Part shown: positions 17,587-26,440 of the stretch, piece after piece
Layout: every line of letters begins with the position of its first letter
How positions within the stretch are numbered: position 1 is the stretch's first letter
Assembly: GCF_003712195.1 (NCBI RefSeq)
Contig: NZ_RDSD01000015.1
Coordinates: 46,576 to 110,575, forward strand
Direction of reading: 5' to 3'
DNA: 64,000 bases
From: Proteiniphilum sp. X52
Lineage (GTDB): Bacteria > Bacteroidota > Bacteroidia > Bacteroidales > Dysgonomonadaceae
Translations under genes and position numbers: made by a program
Notes under the pieces: generated by a model
Database searches by the model: none
What the model was told of the DNA's origin: nothing
What the model saw: the letters and a program-made list of their open reading frames with translations, nothing else

Positions 17587-20500
17587 ATGAAACTGAAAAT
17601 TGCAACAGTAATTAGTTTTCTCTTCTGTTCCATTCTCTTATCTGCCCAGCAGATAACCGTTTCGGGAACAGTGAAGGAAGGAGCCACAGGAGAGCCCGCC
17701 ATAGGGGTCACCGTGCTAGTGAAAGGTACTTCTAATGGTACCGTAACCGATATGGACGGGAATTACTCCCTACCGAATGTACCAAATGACGCAACCCTGG
17801 TCTTTAGCTACATAGGGATGCAGACCCTCGAGGAGCCCGTCAATGGGCGTACCACTATAAATGTTACTCTCAGCGAAGATGTACAGGCGCTGGAAGAGGT
17901 GGTAGTGATAGGGTATGGTACGGCAAGGAAAATCGATTTGACGGGATCAATCGCCAGCGTGGGAGAGGACATAATATCCAGGCAACCCGCTCTAAACCCT
18001 TTACAGTCTGCACAGGGAAAGATATCGGGTGTGAATATCGTCAACAATGACGCTCCAGGATCAGCACCCACAGTAGTAATCCGTGGTTTGGGAACAGCAT
18101 TGGGAGGGCGTGATCCTCTATATATCGTAGACGGCTTTCCTGTGACGGACATCAGGAATATCAGTGCGTCGGATATTGTATCGATGGATGTGTTGAAAGA
18201 TGCTGCATCCGCATCTATTTATGGGGTTAGAGCAGCCAACGGCGTTATCCTCATCACAACCAAGAAAGGGCAGTCGGGAAAACCCAAGGTTGGAGTTGAA
18301 TCATACGTAGGTGTCAAAAATATCCTGAACAAGGTACAGATGGCCAATGCTCAACAATATATTGAGCATTACAACCAGAATCAATCGATGTTGGCAACTC
18401 CGATTCAATTACAGAATGCTTCTTCTCAACCTTATAATACCGACTGGTATGATGAACTTATCCGCCCGGGTGTGGTAACAAATAACCTGGTATCAGTAAC
18501 CGGGGGAGGAGAGAACGTCCGTTATTATGTAAGTTATAATTACTATGATGAAGACGGGCTACTGGACAACCAGAATTACAGGCGATCTACCATTAGGAAT
18601 AATAATGAATATTCATTCTTTGACAATCGCCTTAAACTGAATCAGACGTTGAACTTATCCTTTTCAAACGAAGTGAAAAAACCGTTCGGAGCCTTCAATG
18701 AGGCTTACCGGCAGTCACCTCTCGTTCCGGTCCATTATAACAATGGAAAATGGGGAAGACCTTTTGTCAATACTACAACCGGTATTGTCAATTATGAAGG
18801 GGCCCCCGGAGATGTAATCGGCTCACTGAACTCCATAGGTAATCCGGTCTACAATGTGGCACAAAATAATGAAAGGGAATCGGTGATTACACTACAAGGG
18901 GGTTTTGAAGGAGAATTTAAGATAACCGATTTCCTGAAAGTAAACTCTCGTTTTGGAGGAACCAAATATTATAATAAGAACAGGCAGTTCTCAGATATCA
19001 AAGACGGATGGTTAAGCGCAGATCCGGCACGTACCGAAGCGGAATTCCTGGCACTTAAAGAAGCAAACCCGACAGTGACCTCCTATGCGGTAAATTCGCT
19101 CCGATTAAAAGATATCGAGACTTTCCGCTGGACTTGGGAAGGTTTTGCCACATTTAACAAGAGTTTCAACCGTCACAATGTGGAAGCGGTGTTGGGTCTC
19201 TCCCGTGAAAAATACGGGATTGGCTATGAAAGCACATTGAGAGGATATGAAGTCCCACAAAAACCACAGTACTGGAACCTCAGCATGGTATCCGGTGATT
19301 ACGAAACAGAAGTGGCTCAGTTCGGCTATACACCCACCGCCATCGCCTCCTATTTCGGTCGTCTGCAATACAATTTCGATCATAGATACTATATTTCTGC
19401 AGTATTAAGACGAGACGGAGCCAGCACTTTCAAACAGAATAAGGATTACTGGGGTACCTTTCCTTCTGTTGGATTGGGGTGGACTATATCACAGGAAGAG
19501 TTCATGAATGACGTCGCATTCATTGATCACCTGAAATTAAAAGGGACCTGGGGTGAATTGGGGAATCATAACATCCCCCTGAACGTTTCACAAATACTGA
19601 CTGATCCGGGTAGTGCAAACATGAATTATGTCTTCGGGGCAGAACAAAATCTAGTATATGGTGCCAGATTCGGTACCCCCGCCATGGATTTAAGCTGGGA
19701 AGTCACCAGAGAATGGGGTTTCGGCGTGGACTATACCTTTATGAATCAAAGACTCTCCGGAAGCCTCGATTACTATAATAAGACAAATACCAATGCTATA
19801 TTACTGATAAATCCGGTATTGAATTCAACATTTGAAGGCCAGTTTTATGATCATGGAGCGAAAGTACGAAATGCCGGTATTGAGTTCAGCATTGGATGGA
19901 GCGACCAGTTAGCCAATGGCCTGACTTATGAAATAGGGGCAAACTATTCCTATAATAAAAACCAGGTGCTTGAAGTAAGAGATACATACAATGGAGCAAT
20001 CGGAGGCAGCCTGGCAGACGGACAAATATCGAAACGTTTACAGGATGGCCAACCACTTTATGCATGGTGGATGTTTGAAGCTGACGGTGTATGGCAAACA
20101 CAGGAGGAAATCGATAATGCCAATGCCGTCTATGGAACAGCTCAACCGGGGCAATTGAAGTATAAAGATCAGAACGGTGACGGGCTTATCGACGATCGGG
20201 ATAAAATATACCTCGGCTCCTATCTTCCTTCCAGCAATTATGCAGTACATCTGAATCTCGAGTACAAAAACTTTGATTTCGGTATCGATGGATATGGCGT
20301 GGCAGGGAATAAAGTTTATAACGGATTAAAATACGGTCGCATCAACGGTGGTGAGAATATTGCCTATGAAACATATAGAAACCGGTGGACGGGAGCGGGC
20401 TCTACCAATATTCATCCCGGCCCCAATAGGGCGCCTATCGCATCCTCCTACTATCTTGAAAGCGGAGCTTTTTTCCGTATCAACAATATTACTTTGGGTT

Positions 20501-20700
20501 ACACATTCAATGATTTAGTGGCACAAGGCACAAGTCTGAGACTATATACCACGGCGCAAAATCCGTTTATGTTTACTAAATATTCGGGATTCACACCCGA
20601 AATCAGTTCCGACGGAAACCCGAGCCTTACTCCGGGCATTGAACTTTCAGCTTATCCCACAACCCGTAATTTCCTATTCGGTATAAATCTGCAATTCTAA
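17587..20700 (+). CDS. SusC-family TonB-dependent outer-membrane transporter
   Basis: The 1037-residue protein has a signal peptide (ISFLFCSILLSAQ), an N-terminal carboxypeptidase-regulatory-like domain (GTVKEGATGEPAIGVTVLVKGT), a TonB-box-like segment before VVIGYGT, a plug with PLYIVDGFPV and SASIYGVRAANGVILITTKKG, and a 22-strand barrel ending in the aromatic LFGINLQF. It imports oligosaccharides across the outer membrane using TonB energy and pairs with the SusD lipoprotein encoded 19 nt downstream. There is no STN domain, in keeping with control by the propeller regulator rather than a FecR system. The substrate is predicted to be a beta-1,2-glucan from the GH144 and GH3 genes that follow. 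Confidence 0.97.
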   Translation: MKLKIATVISFLFCSILLSAQQITVSGTVKEGATGEPAIGVTVLVKGTSNGTVTDMDGNYSLPNVPNDATLVFSYIGMQTLEEPVNGRTTINVTLSEDVQALEEVVVIGYGTARKIDLTGSIASVGEDIISRQPALNPLQSAQGKISGVNIVNNDAPGSAPTVVIRGLGTALGGRDPLYIVDGFPVTDIRNISASDIVSMDVLKDAASASIYGVRAANGVILITTKKGQSGKPKVGVESYVGVKNILNKVQMANAQQYIEHYNQNQSMLATPIQLQNASSQPYNTDWYDELIRPGVVTNNLVSVTGGGENVRYYVSYNYYDEDGLLDNQNYRRSTIRNNNEYSFFDNRLKLNQTLNLSFSNEVKKPFGAFNEAYRQSPLVPVHYNNGKWGRPFVNTTTGIVNYEGAPGDVIGSLNSIGNPVYNVAQNNERESVITLQGGFEGEFKITDFLKVNSRFGGTKYYNKNRQFSDIKDGWLSADPARTEAEFLALKEANPTVTSYAVNSLRLKDIETFRWTWEGFATFNKSFNRHNVEAVLGLSREKYGIGYESTLRGYEVPQKPQYWNLSMVSGDYETEVAQFGYTPTAIASYFGRLQYNFDHRYYISAVLRRDGASTFKQNKDYWGTFPSVGLGWTISQEEFMNDVAFIDHLKLKGTWGELGNHNIPLNVSQILTDPGSANMNYVFGAEQNLVYGARFGTPAMDLSWEVTREWGFGVDYTFMNQRLSGSLDYYNKTNTNAILLINPVLNSTFEGQFYDHGAKVRNAGIEFSIGWSDQLANGLTYEIGANYSYNKNQVLEVRDTYNGAIGGSLADGQISKRLQDGQPLYAWWMFEADGVWQTQEEIDNANAVYGTAQPGQLKYKDQNGDGLIDDRDKIYLGSYLPSSNYAVHLNLEYKNFDFGIDGYGVAGNKVYNGLKYGRINGGENIAYETYRNRWTGAGSTNIHPGPNRAPIASSYYLESGAFFRINNITLGYTFNDLVAQGTSLRLYTTAQNPFMFTKYSGFTPEISSDGNPSLTPGIELSAYPTTRNFLFGINLQF

Positions 20701-20719
20701 CTCATACAAACATTACATC

Positions 20720-22138
20720 ATGAAAAAATATTTCAATATAACATTCATTTTAGCGGGTATCTTTTTGTTGTCGTCATGCAGTGATTTTCTGGATATCGAC
20801 TCGAAGGAAAAGATCGAAGCTGAAGATAGTGAAGAGAATTATACTCCTGAGCAATTCGTCAATGGCATTTACGGTATGTTCACGGATTGGGATTATGCAT
20901 TCTCCTTCCTTGCGGTAACAGAAATAATATCGGATAACGCAGACAAGGGAAGTTCTCCCTCCGATAGCGGTGCCGATAAGAATCTGTTTGATGAACTTAC
21001 TTTTACCAGCACCGCAGGATCACTTAGTGCTATGTGGTCGCGCTGGTATAAAACAATAGGCCGTGCTACCCAAGCAATTGAATATGCAGAATCATACGGT
21101 CTTACGGACGAAGCTTATAAAAACAGGCTTATCGGCGAAAGTAAATTCCTACGCGCGGTATGCTATTTCTGGCTGGTAAGAGGTTGGGGAGACGTTACCC
21201 TTCAGCATATTGACAACACGAACAGGGCGTCCAAGGAGGAAGTCTATGCTTTCATTGAACAGGATCTTACCGAAGCAATGCAAGTATTGCCAGCATCTTA
21301 CAACAGCGCCAATCTTGGCCGTGCAACCAAAGGTGCGGCACATGGACTGCTGTCAAAAGTCTATCTGTATCAGGGAAAATGGCAGCAAGCCTATGATGCG
21401 GCTACCGCCGTGATCAATTCTTCTGAATATAATTATAGTCTGTTGGATGATTATTCTATGATCTGGCGGGTGGAAGGAGAAAACTCTTCGGAGTCACTCT
21501 TCGAGATACAGGCACGCGGTGAATCCATTGCACATGGTGTACAACAATACTCCCAAACCCAGGGAGCACGCGGTACTACCGGATGGGGATGGGGGTTCAA
21601 CACGCCATCAGAGAATCTCTTGACAGCATTCAATGATGAGGGTGATGAGATCCGGCGGGATGCGACTATCATATTCCGCAACTCCACATTGTACGACGGA
21701 TATGTTGTAGGGAACACGGAAAATCCGATGTATAATTATAAAGCCTATTCAAGCGCTAACAAAGGAGCTGATGATACCGATAAGAATATAAGATACCTGC
21801 GCTTGGGAGAGATTTATCTTATACAGGCGGAAGCGGCAAATGAGTTGGGACGCACTTCCGAAGCGTTGGCAGCATTAAATACTATTCGTGACCGGGTAAA
21901 TCTGCCGGCAGTTAGGACGACAGATCAGGCCGAACTTCGAAGAGCTGTCTGGAAAGAACGCCGATTGGAACTCGCCTTTGAACACGACCGTTGGTTCGAC
22001 CTCGTTCGGACAGGTCAAGCTCGGGAGGCTATGGCTGCGGACAACAAAACCTTTGTCATCGGTAAACACGAATTATTTCCCATTCCTAATCAACAATTGA
22101 TAGATACACCGGAAATGACGCAAAATCCAAATTGGTAA
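20720..22138 (+). CDS. SusD/RagB family surface glycan-binding lipoprotein
   Basis: The 472-residue protein starts with a lipoprotein signal (ILAGIFLLSSC), followed by the usual SDFLD after the cysteine. The RagB/SusD pattern is clear: an early helical part, KFLRAVCYFWLVRGWGDV, then a TPR-like region (TKGAAHGLLSKVYLYQGKW) and the C-terminal ERRLELAFEHDRWFDLVRTG and LFPIPNQQLIDTPEMTQNPNW motifs. It sits on the outer face of the SusC barrel and delivers the glycan to it. Spacing of 19 nt to susC shows one operon. Length is slightly short but normal. Confidence 0.96.
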   Translation: MKKYFNITFILAGIFLLSSCSDFLDIDSKEKIEAEDSEENYTPEQFVNGIYGMFTDWDYAFSFLAVTEIISDNADKGSSPSDSGADKNLFDELTFTSTAGSLSAMWSRWYKTIGRATQAIEYAESYGLTDEAYKNRLIGESKFLRAVCYFWLVRGWGDVTLQHIDNTNRASKEEVYAFIEQDLTEAMQVLPASYNSANLGRATKGAAHGLLSKVYLYQGKWQQAYDAATAVINSSEYNYSLLDDYSMIWRVEGENSSESLFEIQARGESIAHGVQQYSQTQGARGTTGWGWGFNTPSENLLTAFNDEGDEIRRDATIIFRNSTLYDGYVVGNTENPMYNYKAYSSANKGADDTDKNIRYLRLGEIYLIQAEAANELGRTSEALAALNTIRDRVNLPAVRTTDQAELRRAVWKERRLELAFEHDRWFDLVRTGQAREAMAADNKTFVIGKHELFPIPNQQLIDTPEMTQNPNW

Positions 22139-22165
22139 CTCGTATCCATAAAGCGGAAAATAAGG

Positions 22166-22191
22166 AAAAAGGGAGTCAAACCTCCCTTTTT
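22166..22191 (+). terminator. Hairpin after susD, terminator or processing site
   Basis: A perfect 10-bp stem AAAAAGGGAG / CTCCCTTTTT with a 6-nt loop is followed by a pyrimidine-rich run. It could end part of the transcripts after susCD, giving less of the downstream enzyme genes. Confidence 0.7.
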
Positions 22192-22247
22192 CTTTCCTCT
22201 TTTGTAGATCTGAAAATAAAGAGCATTATAAAAAGTAAATCGGTGGT

Positions 22248-22385
22248 ATGGGAAAAACAAGCTTTCAACAATTGAATGGTTTTCTGTTACTTCTTGGGAT
22301 AATTTTTTGGACTTCTTGCGGGTGTAAAGAAGAACCTCCCGTTTCCAATACCATATCATGGCTGTTCCAACAAAGAAAAAAATAA
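22248..22385 (+). CDS. 45-residue small lipoprotein, possible remnant
   Basis: An ATG at 22248 opens a 45-codon frame ending in TAA at 22383-22385. It begins with a textbook lipoprotein signal (LLLLGIIFWTSC) followed by a short tail GCKEEPPVSNTISWLFQQRKK. It lies between susD and the GH144 gene, exactly where such loci usually carry a longer surface glycan-binding lipoprotein (SusE/F position). It may be a true micro-lipoprotein or the truncated head of such a gene. I see no continuation of a binding domain in the 16 nt before the next start. Confidence 0.5.
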   Translation: MGKTSFQQLNGFLLLLGIIFWTSCGCKEEPPVSNTISWLFQQRKK

Positions 22386-22401
22386 TACAACCAATAAAAA
22401 G

Positions 22402-23775
22402 ATGAACAATCGCAAATTCTTACCGATCATCGCACTGGTTATCGGCGGCATTTTTCTCATAGCGTGCGACAACAGCAGTAAAAGGGAGCCGGCCGCAACG
22501 GGAGAAGAGAGTTATCCCGTTGCCTTCACATCGGATGACGAGTTTCTCGATTTCATCCAAAAAACCCATTTCAATTATATGTGGGAAGGGGCGGAACCCA
22601 TATCGGGGTTGGCTCCGGAACGTATTCACATGGATGGTGTTTATCCCCAAAACGATGCGGATGTGATCACCACAGGGGGGAGCGGCTTTGGCATCGCCGG
22701 CTTGCTCGTCGGTATCGACCGTGGATTTATCACCCGTGAAGAGGGTGTTGAGCGGTTACATAAGATAGCCGACTACTTGGCTGCTGCAGATCGCTTCCAC
22801 GGTGTCTGGCCTCACTGGCTGCACGGCCCCACAGGAAAAGTAAGGGCGTTCGGACAAAAAGACAACGGCGGCGATTTGGTAGAAAGCGCTTTTCTTATGC
22901 AAGGCTTGCTCTGCGCGCGGGAATATTTTAAGGAGGGAAACGAGAGCGAAAAACAACTGGCGGGAAAGATCGATACTCTCTGGCGGGAAATGGACTGGAC
23001 ATGGTACCTGAACGGACAGGATGTGCTTTACTGGCACTGGAGCCCCGAATACGGCTGGGAGATGAACTTCCCCCTGGAAGGATACAACGAATGCCTTATC
23101 ACCTATATCCTGGCAGCCTCCTCACCCACCCATTCTATCCCGGCTTCGGCTTACCACAACGGATGGGCCCGTGGCGGCGATATCAAAAGCGAAGCCGTGG
23201 CCTATGGCCACCCACTGATATTGAAGCATAACGGGGCGGAAGAATACGGGGGGCCTCTGTTTTGGTCGCACTATTCCCATATCGGTCTCAGCCCGGAAGG
23301 ATTGAAAGACCAATATGCCGATTATTGGCAACTCAACAGGAATCATGCGCTGATCAACTATGAGTACTGCGTGGAGAACCCCAAAGGGTTTGAAGGGTAC
23401 GGAGATAACTGCTGGGGATTGACCGCCAGCTATTCAGTGGACGGTTATTCGGCCCATATGCCGGTGAAGAATGACCTGGGCGTAATCACACCTACAGCGG
23501 CATTGTCGAGTTTTCCCTACACACCCCAACAGTCGATGAGAGCATTGAAGCACTTCTATTCCGACCTGGGCGATAAGATATGGGGTAAATATGGTTTCTA
23601 CGACGCGTTCAGCATACAGGACAACTGGTATCCGCGACGATACCTGGCCATTGACCAGCTCACCATCACGCCAATGATCGAGAACTACCGTACCGGATTG
23701 CTCTGGAACCTGTTCATGGGGGCACCTGAAATCCAGGAAGGATTGAAGAAACTGGGATTCACGTATGAAAAATGA
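22402..23775 (+). CDS. GH144-type endo-beta-1,2-glucanase, lipoprotein
   Basis: The 457-residue protein has a lipoprotein signal (GGIFLIAC) and a single (alpha/alpha)6-barrel of the glucoamylase-like type (PF10091). Diagnostic segments are FLDFIQKTHFNYMWEGAEP, TGGSGFGIAGLLVGIDRGF, GVWPHWLHG and NGGDLVESAFLMQGLL, then SYSVDGYSAHMP and a C-terminal RYLAIDQLTITPMIENYRTGLLWNLFM. Family GH144 enzymes cut beta-1,2-glucan into sophoro-oligosaccharides. The SusCD pair upstream and a GH3 gene downstream support this activity. The 3' end of the gene runs into a 7-bp repeat array that includes its stop codon. Some glucoamylase-like relatives act on other glucans, so the exact linkage is inferred. Confidence 0.88.
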   Translation: MNNRKFLPIIALVIGGIFLIACDNSSKREPAATGEESYPVAFTSDDEFLDFIQKTHFNYMWEGAEPISGLAPERIHMDGVYPQNDADVITTGGSGFGIAGLLVGIDRGFITREEGVERLHKIADYLAAADRFHGVWPHWLHGPTGKVRAFGQKDNGGDLVESAFLMQGLLCAREYFKEGNESEKQLAGKIDTLWREMDWTWYLNGQDVLYWHWSPEYGWEMNFPLEGYNECLITYILAASSPTHSIPASAYHNGWARGGDIKSEAVAYGHPLILKHNGAEEYGGPLFWSHYSHIGLSPEGLKDQYADYWQLNRNHALINYEYCVENPKGFEGYGDNCWGLTASYSVDGYSAHMPVKNDLGVITPTAALSSFPYTPQQSMRALKHFYSDLGDKIWGKYGFYDAFSIQDNWYPRRYLAIDQLTITPMIENYRTGLLWNLFMGAPEIQEGLKKLGFTYEK

Positions 23776-23951
23776 AAAATGAAGAATGAAGAGGGAAGAA
23801 TGAAGAATGAAGAATGAAGAATGAAGAGTGAAGAGGGAAGAATGAAGAATTGATAATTAGTAATTGGTAATCAGTAATTAGTAATTGGTAATTGGTAATT
23901 GGTAATTGGTAATTGGTAATCAGTAATCAGTAATTGGTAATTCATAATTAA
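23765..23951. repeat. 187-bp degenerate 7-bp tandem array
   Basis: From the last codons of the GH144 gene the sequence is a run of 7-mers. First come about 12 units of ATGAAGA and variants (ATGAAAA, GGGAAGA, GTGAAGA), then about 14 of ATTGGTA and variants (ATTAGTA, ATCAGTA). The 7-bp phase is kept through the switch. No gene or hairpin is seen. Confidence 0.85.
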
Positions 23952-23981
23952 CATACACATAATCAATAGAAACGACAAAAA

Positions 23982-26276
23982 ATGGGAAAATACATTACCT
24001 CAATAGGATATGCGGTGGCGGTGATCCTGCTTGCCGCTTGCGGATCACCTTCATCCGGTACCGCGGGAGGTGGCAAGTGGCAAAGCTTTAGTGGCGACAA
24101 GCGGATTGAGCAGCGGGTGGATTCACTACTGAAACTGATGACACTCGAAGAAAAGATCGGCCAGATGACGCAGTTCTCCGCCAACTGGTCGATCACCGGC
24201 CCGGTGATGTCCGATGACTTCCAACCCTATCTGGAAAAAGGACTGATAGGCAGTATCTTCAATGCGACCTCTGTAGAGGGGATCCGTCGGATGCAGCAAA
24301 TTGCCGTCGAAGAAACCAGGCTGGGTATCCCGATCCTCTTCGGACAGGATGTGATCCACGGCTATAAAACCATCTTCCCCATCCCACTGGCAGAAGCCTG
24401 CTCCTGGGATCTGGAAATGATGCGACGGACCGCAGAGATCGCCGCTATCGAAGCGGCATCCGACGGGATCAACTGGACCTTCGCTCCTATGGTCGATATT
24501 GGCCGCGACGCCCGCTGGGGCCGGGTAATGGAAGGTGCCGGCGAAGATCCCTATCTGGGTAGCAAGGTGGCGGAAGCCAGGGTGCTCGGCTTTCAGGGAG
24601 GAAGAGACGTCAATTCCCTGCGTGAACTCACCACGCTCCTGGCCACAGGCAAACACCTGGCGGCTTACGGTGCCGCCGAGTCGGGCAGGGATTATAACAC
24701 AGCCGAACTGTCGGAGCATACCCTCCGGAATGTATATCTGCCGCCCTACCGGGCAGCACACGAAGCAGGCGTGGGTACTTTCATGGCCTCCTTTAACGAG
24801 ATCAACGGTGTACCGGCTACCGCAGACCGGTGGTTGATGACCGAGGTGCTGCGTGACGAATGGGGATTCAAAGGGTTTGTGGTCAGCGATTACACCGGCG
24901 TGAACGAACTGGTGCCCCACGGGGTGGCAAGGGACGAAAAACAGGCCGCGGAACTGGCGGTAAACGCGGGGATCGATATGGACATGACCGGTGCCACCTT
25001 TATTAAACACCTGACAGCGTCGGTTAAAGAAGGAAAAGTAGCTGAAAAAAGTATCGACACCGCCGCACGCCGCATCCTTGAGATGAAATTCCTGCTGGGT
25101 CTCTTCGACGATCCCTACCGTTACCTCGACGAGGAAAGGGCAAAGCAAAACACGATGACACCCGAATTCATGGAGACCGCACGAAAAGCCGTGGCATCGT
25201 CGGTAGTGCTGCTGAAGAACGATAACCAAACCCTTCCCGTCACCAAAGAAAGCGGGAAAACAGTCGCCTTAATCGGTCCGTTGATGAATGACTCCATCAA
25301 CCTCAATGGCGAATGGGCCGGGTTGGGTGACCGAAATAAGAGCGTCCCCCTACTGAAAGGACTCACCGAGAAATATGAAGGCTCCACGGTAAGACTTGTC
25401 TATGCGGAAGGAGCCTCCATCACCGAAACCACTCCGGCAAAGATAGCCGAAGCGGTAGCGGCCGCACGGCGTGCCGATATCGTGATCGCCGCGATGGGAG
25501 AAGATTTCAACTGGTCGGGTGAAGCAGCCGTAAGGACCGACATACGCCTGCCCGAACCCCAACGCCAACTGCTAAGGGCATTGAAGGAAACCGGCAAACC
25601 GGTGGTGCTGGTCACCCTGAGCGGACGTCCGCTCGACCTTTCCTGGGAAGATGAAACAATGGACGCTATCCTGCAAGCATGGTTCCCCGGCACACAGGGA
25701 GGGCACGGCATAGCCGACGTGATCGCGGGCGATTACAACCCGTCGGGACGATTGGTGATGTCATTCCCCCGGAACATCGGCCAAGTCCCCATTTACTACA
25801 ACCGGAAGAATACCGGCCGGCCGGTGGATCTGGATAATGAGTCGGTGGACTACAAATCCAACTACCTCGACACCTCCATCACGCCCCTTTATCCTTTTGG
25901 ATACGGACTGAGCTATACCACGTTCGAGATCGGTAATGCCCAGCTCGATAAAAAGACACTGAAAACTGAGGACGACAAGATTACTGTGACAGCCAATGTA
26001 AGGAATGCAGGGGAGGTCGATGGCGAGATTGTGGTACAACTCTACACCCGCCAGCTCGTGGCCAGTGTAACCCGCCCGGTGAAAGAGCTGAAAGGATTTC
26101 AAAAGGTCGCCTTACCAGCGGGCAAGTCCAAACAGGTAGCCTTCGAACTGGCTTCCGGGGATCTGGCTTTTTACGGTATCGACATGCGGAAAAAGACAGA
26201 GCCCGGCAACATGAAACTCTGGGTGGCCCAACATGCCGCCGATAATTCCAACGAGATTGATTTCCGGATTGAGTGA
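23982..26276 (+). CDS. GH3 beta-glucosidase, lipoprotein
   Basis: The 764-residue protein has a lipoprotein signal (AVAVILLAAC), a GH3 N-terminal TIM barrel, a GH3 C-terminal domain and a fibronectin-III-like tail (VTANVRNAGEVDGEIVVQLY). The nucleophile is Asp303 in VVSDYTGVNE. The conserved KHLAAYG, PMVDIGRDARWGR and PYRAAHEAGVGTFM segments are present. It removes glucose from the non-reducing ends of beta-glucan oligosaccharides, probably in the periplasm. In the context of GH144, sophoro-oligosaccharides are the likely substrate; characterised Bacteroides relatives have this specificity, as I recall. It is the last gene of the locus, separated from GH144 by the repeat array. Confidence 0.94.
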   Translation: MGKYITSIGYAVAVILLAACGSPSSGTAGGGKWQSFSGDKRIEQRVDSLLKLMTLEEKIGQMTQFSANWSITGPVMSDDFQPYLEKGLIGSIFNATSVEGIRRMQQIAVEETRLGIPILFGQDVIHGYKTIFPIPLAEACSWDLEMMRRTAEIAAIEAASDGINWTFAPMVDIGRDARWGRVMEGAGEDPYLGSKVAEARVLGFQGGRDVNSLRELTTLLATGKHLAAYGAAESGRDYNTAELSEHTLRNVYLPPYRAAHEAGVGTFMASFNEINGVPATADRWLMTEVLRDEWGFKGFVVSDYTGVNELVPHGVARDEKQAAELAVNAGIDMDMTGATFIKHLTASVKEGKVAEKSIDTAARRILEMKFLLGLFDDPYRYLDEERAKQNTMTPEFMETARKAVASSVVLLKNDNQTLPVTKESGKTVALIGPLMNDSINLNGEWAGLGDRNKSVPLLKGLTEKYEGSTVRLVYAEGASITETTPAKIAEAVAAARRADIVIAAMGEDFNWSGEAAVRTDIRLPEPQRQLLRALKETGKPVVLVTLSGRPLDLSWEDETMDAILQAWFPGTQGGHGIADVIAGDYNPSGRLVMSFPRNIGQVPIYYNRKNTGRPVDLDNESVDYKSNYLDTSITPLYPFGYGLSYTTFEIGNAQLDKKTLKTEDDKITVTANVRNAGEVDGEIVVQLYTRQLVASVTRPVKELKGFQKVALPAGKSKQVAFELASGDLAFYGIDMRKKTEPGNMKLWVAQHAADNSNEIDFRIE

Positions 26277-26362
26277 AAATTGATACTATTCTTATTGGCA
26301 CAAAAATTCAACAGACCGGAAGAAAAAAAACAGAAACATCTTCCCTTTTCAATTATTTTTCG

Positions 26363-26403
26363 CATCTTTGAACCATCAAAACAGTTGCCACGGGACAGGC
26401 AAC
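26363..26403 (+). promoter_or_regulatory. Candidate promoter and leader hairpin of the DUF389 gene
   Basis: CATCTTTG (26363-26370) is one base off the -7 consensus. The predicted leader contains a hairpin GTTGCC (26384-26389) / GGCAAC (26398-26403) with the loop ACGGGACA. I cannot link it to a known riboswitch. Confidence 0.3.
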
Positions 26404-26440
26404 TCCGGGGTAGTTGTGTTTTTCATTCGCTTACGACAGC

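Noticed and set aside
24126..25229. 367-codon minus-strand ORF
   Set aside because: It is antisense to the GH3 gene, which has clear family motifs throughout; the antisense protein has no recognisable domain.
26384..26403. Guanidine-II (mini-ykkC) riboswitch
   Set aside because: The loop contains ACGG but is 8 nt long, and there is only one hairpin; the class needs two ACGR tetraloop hairpins.
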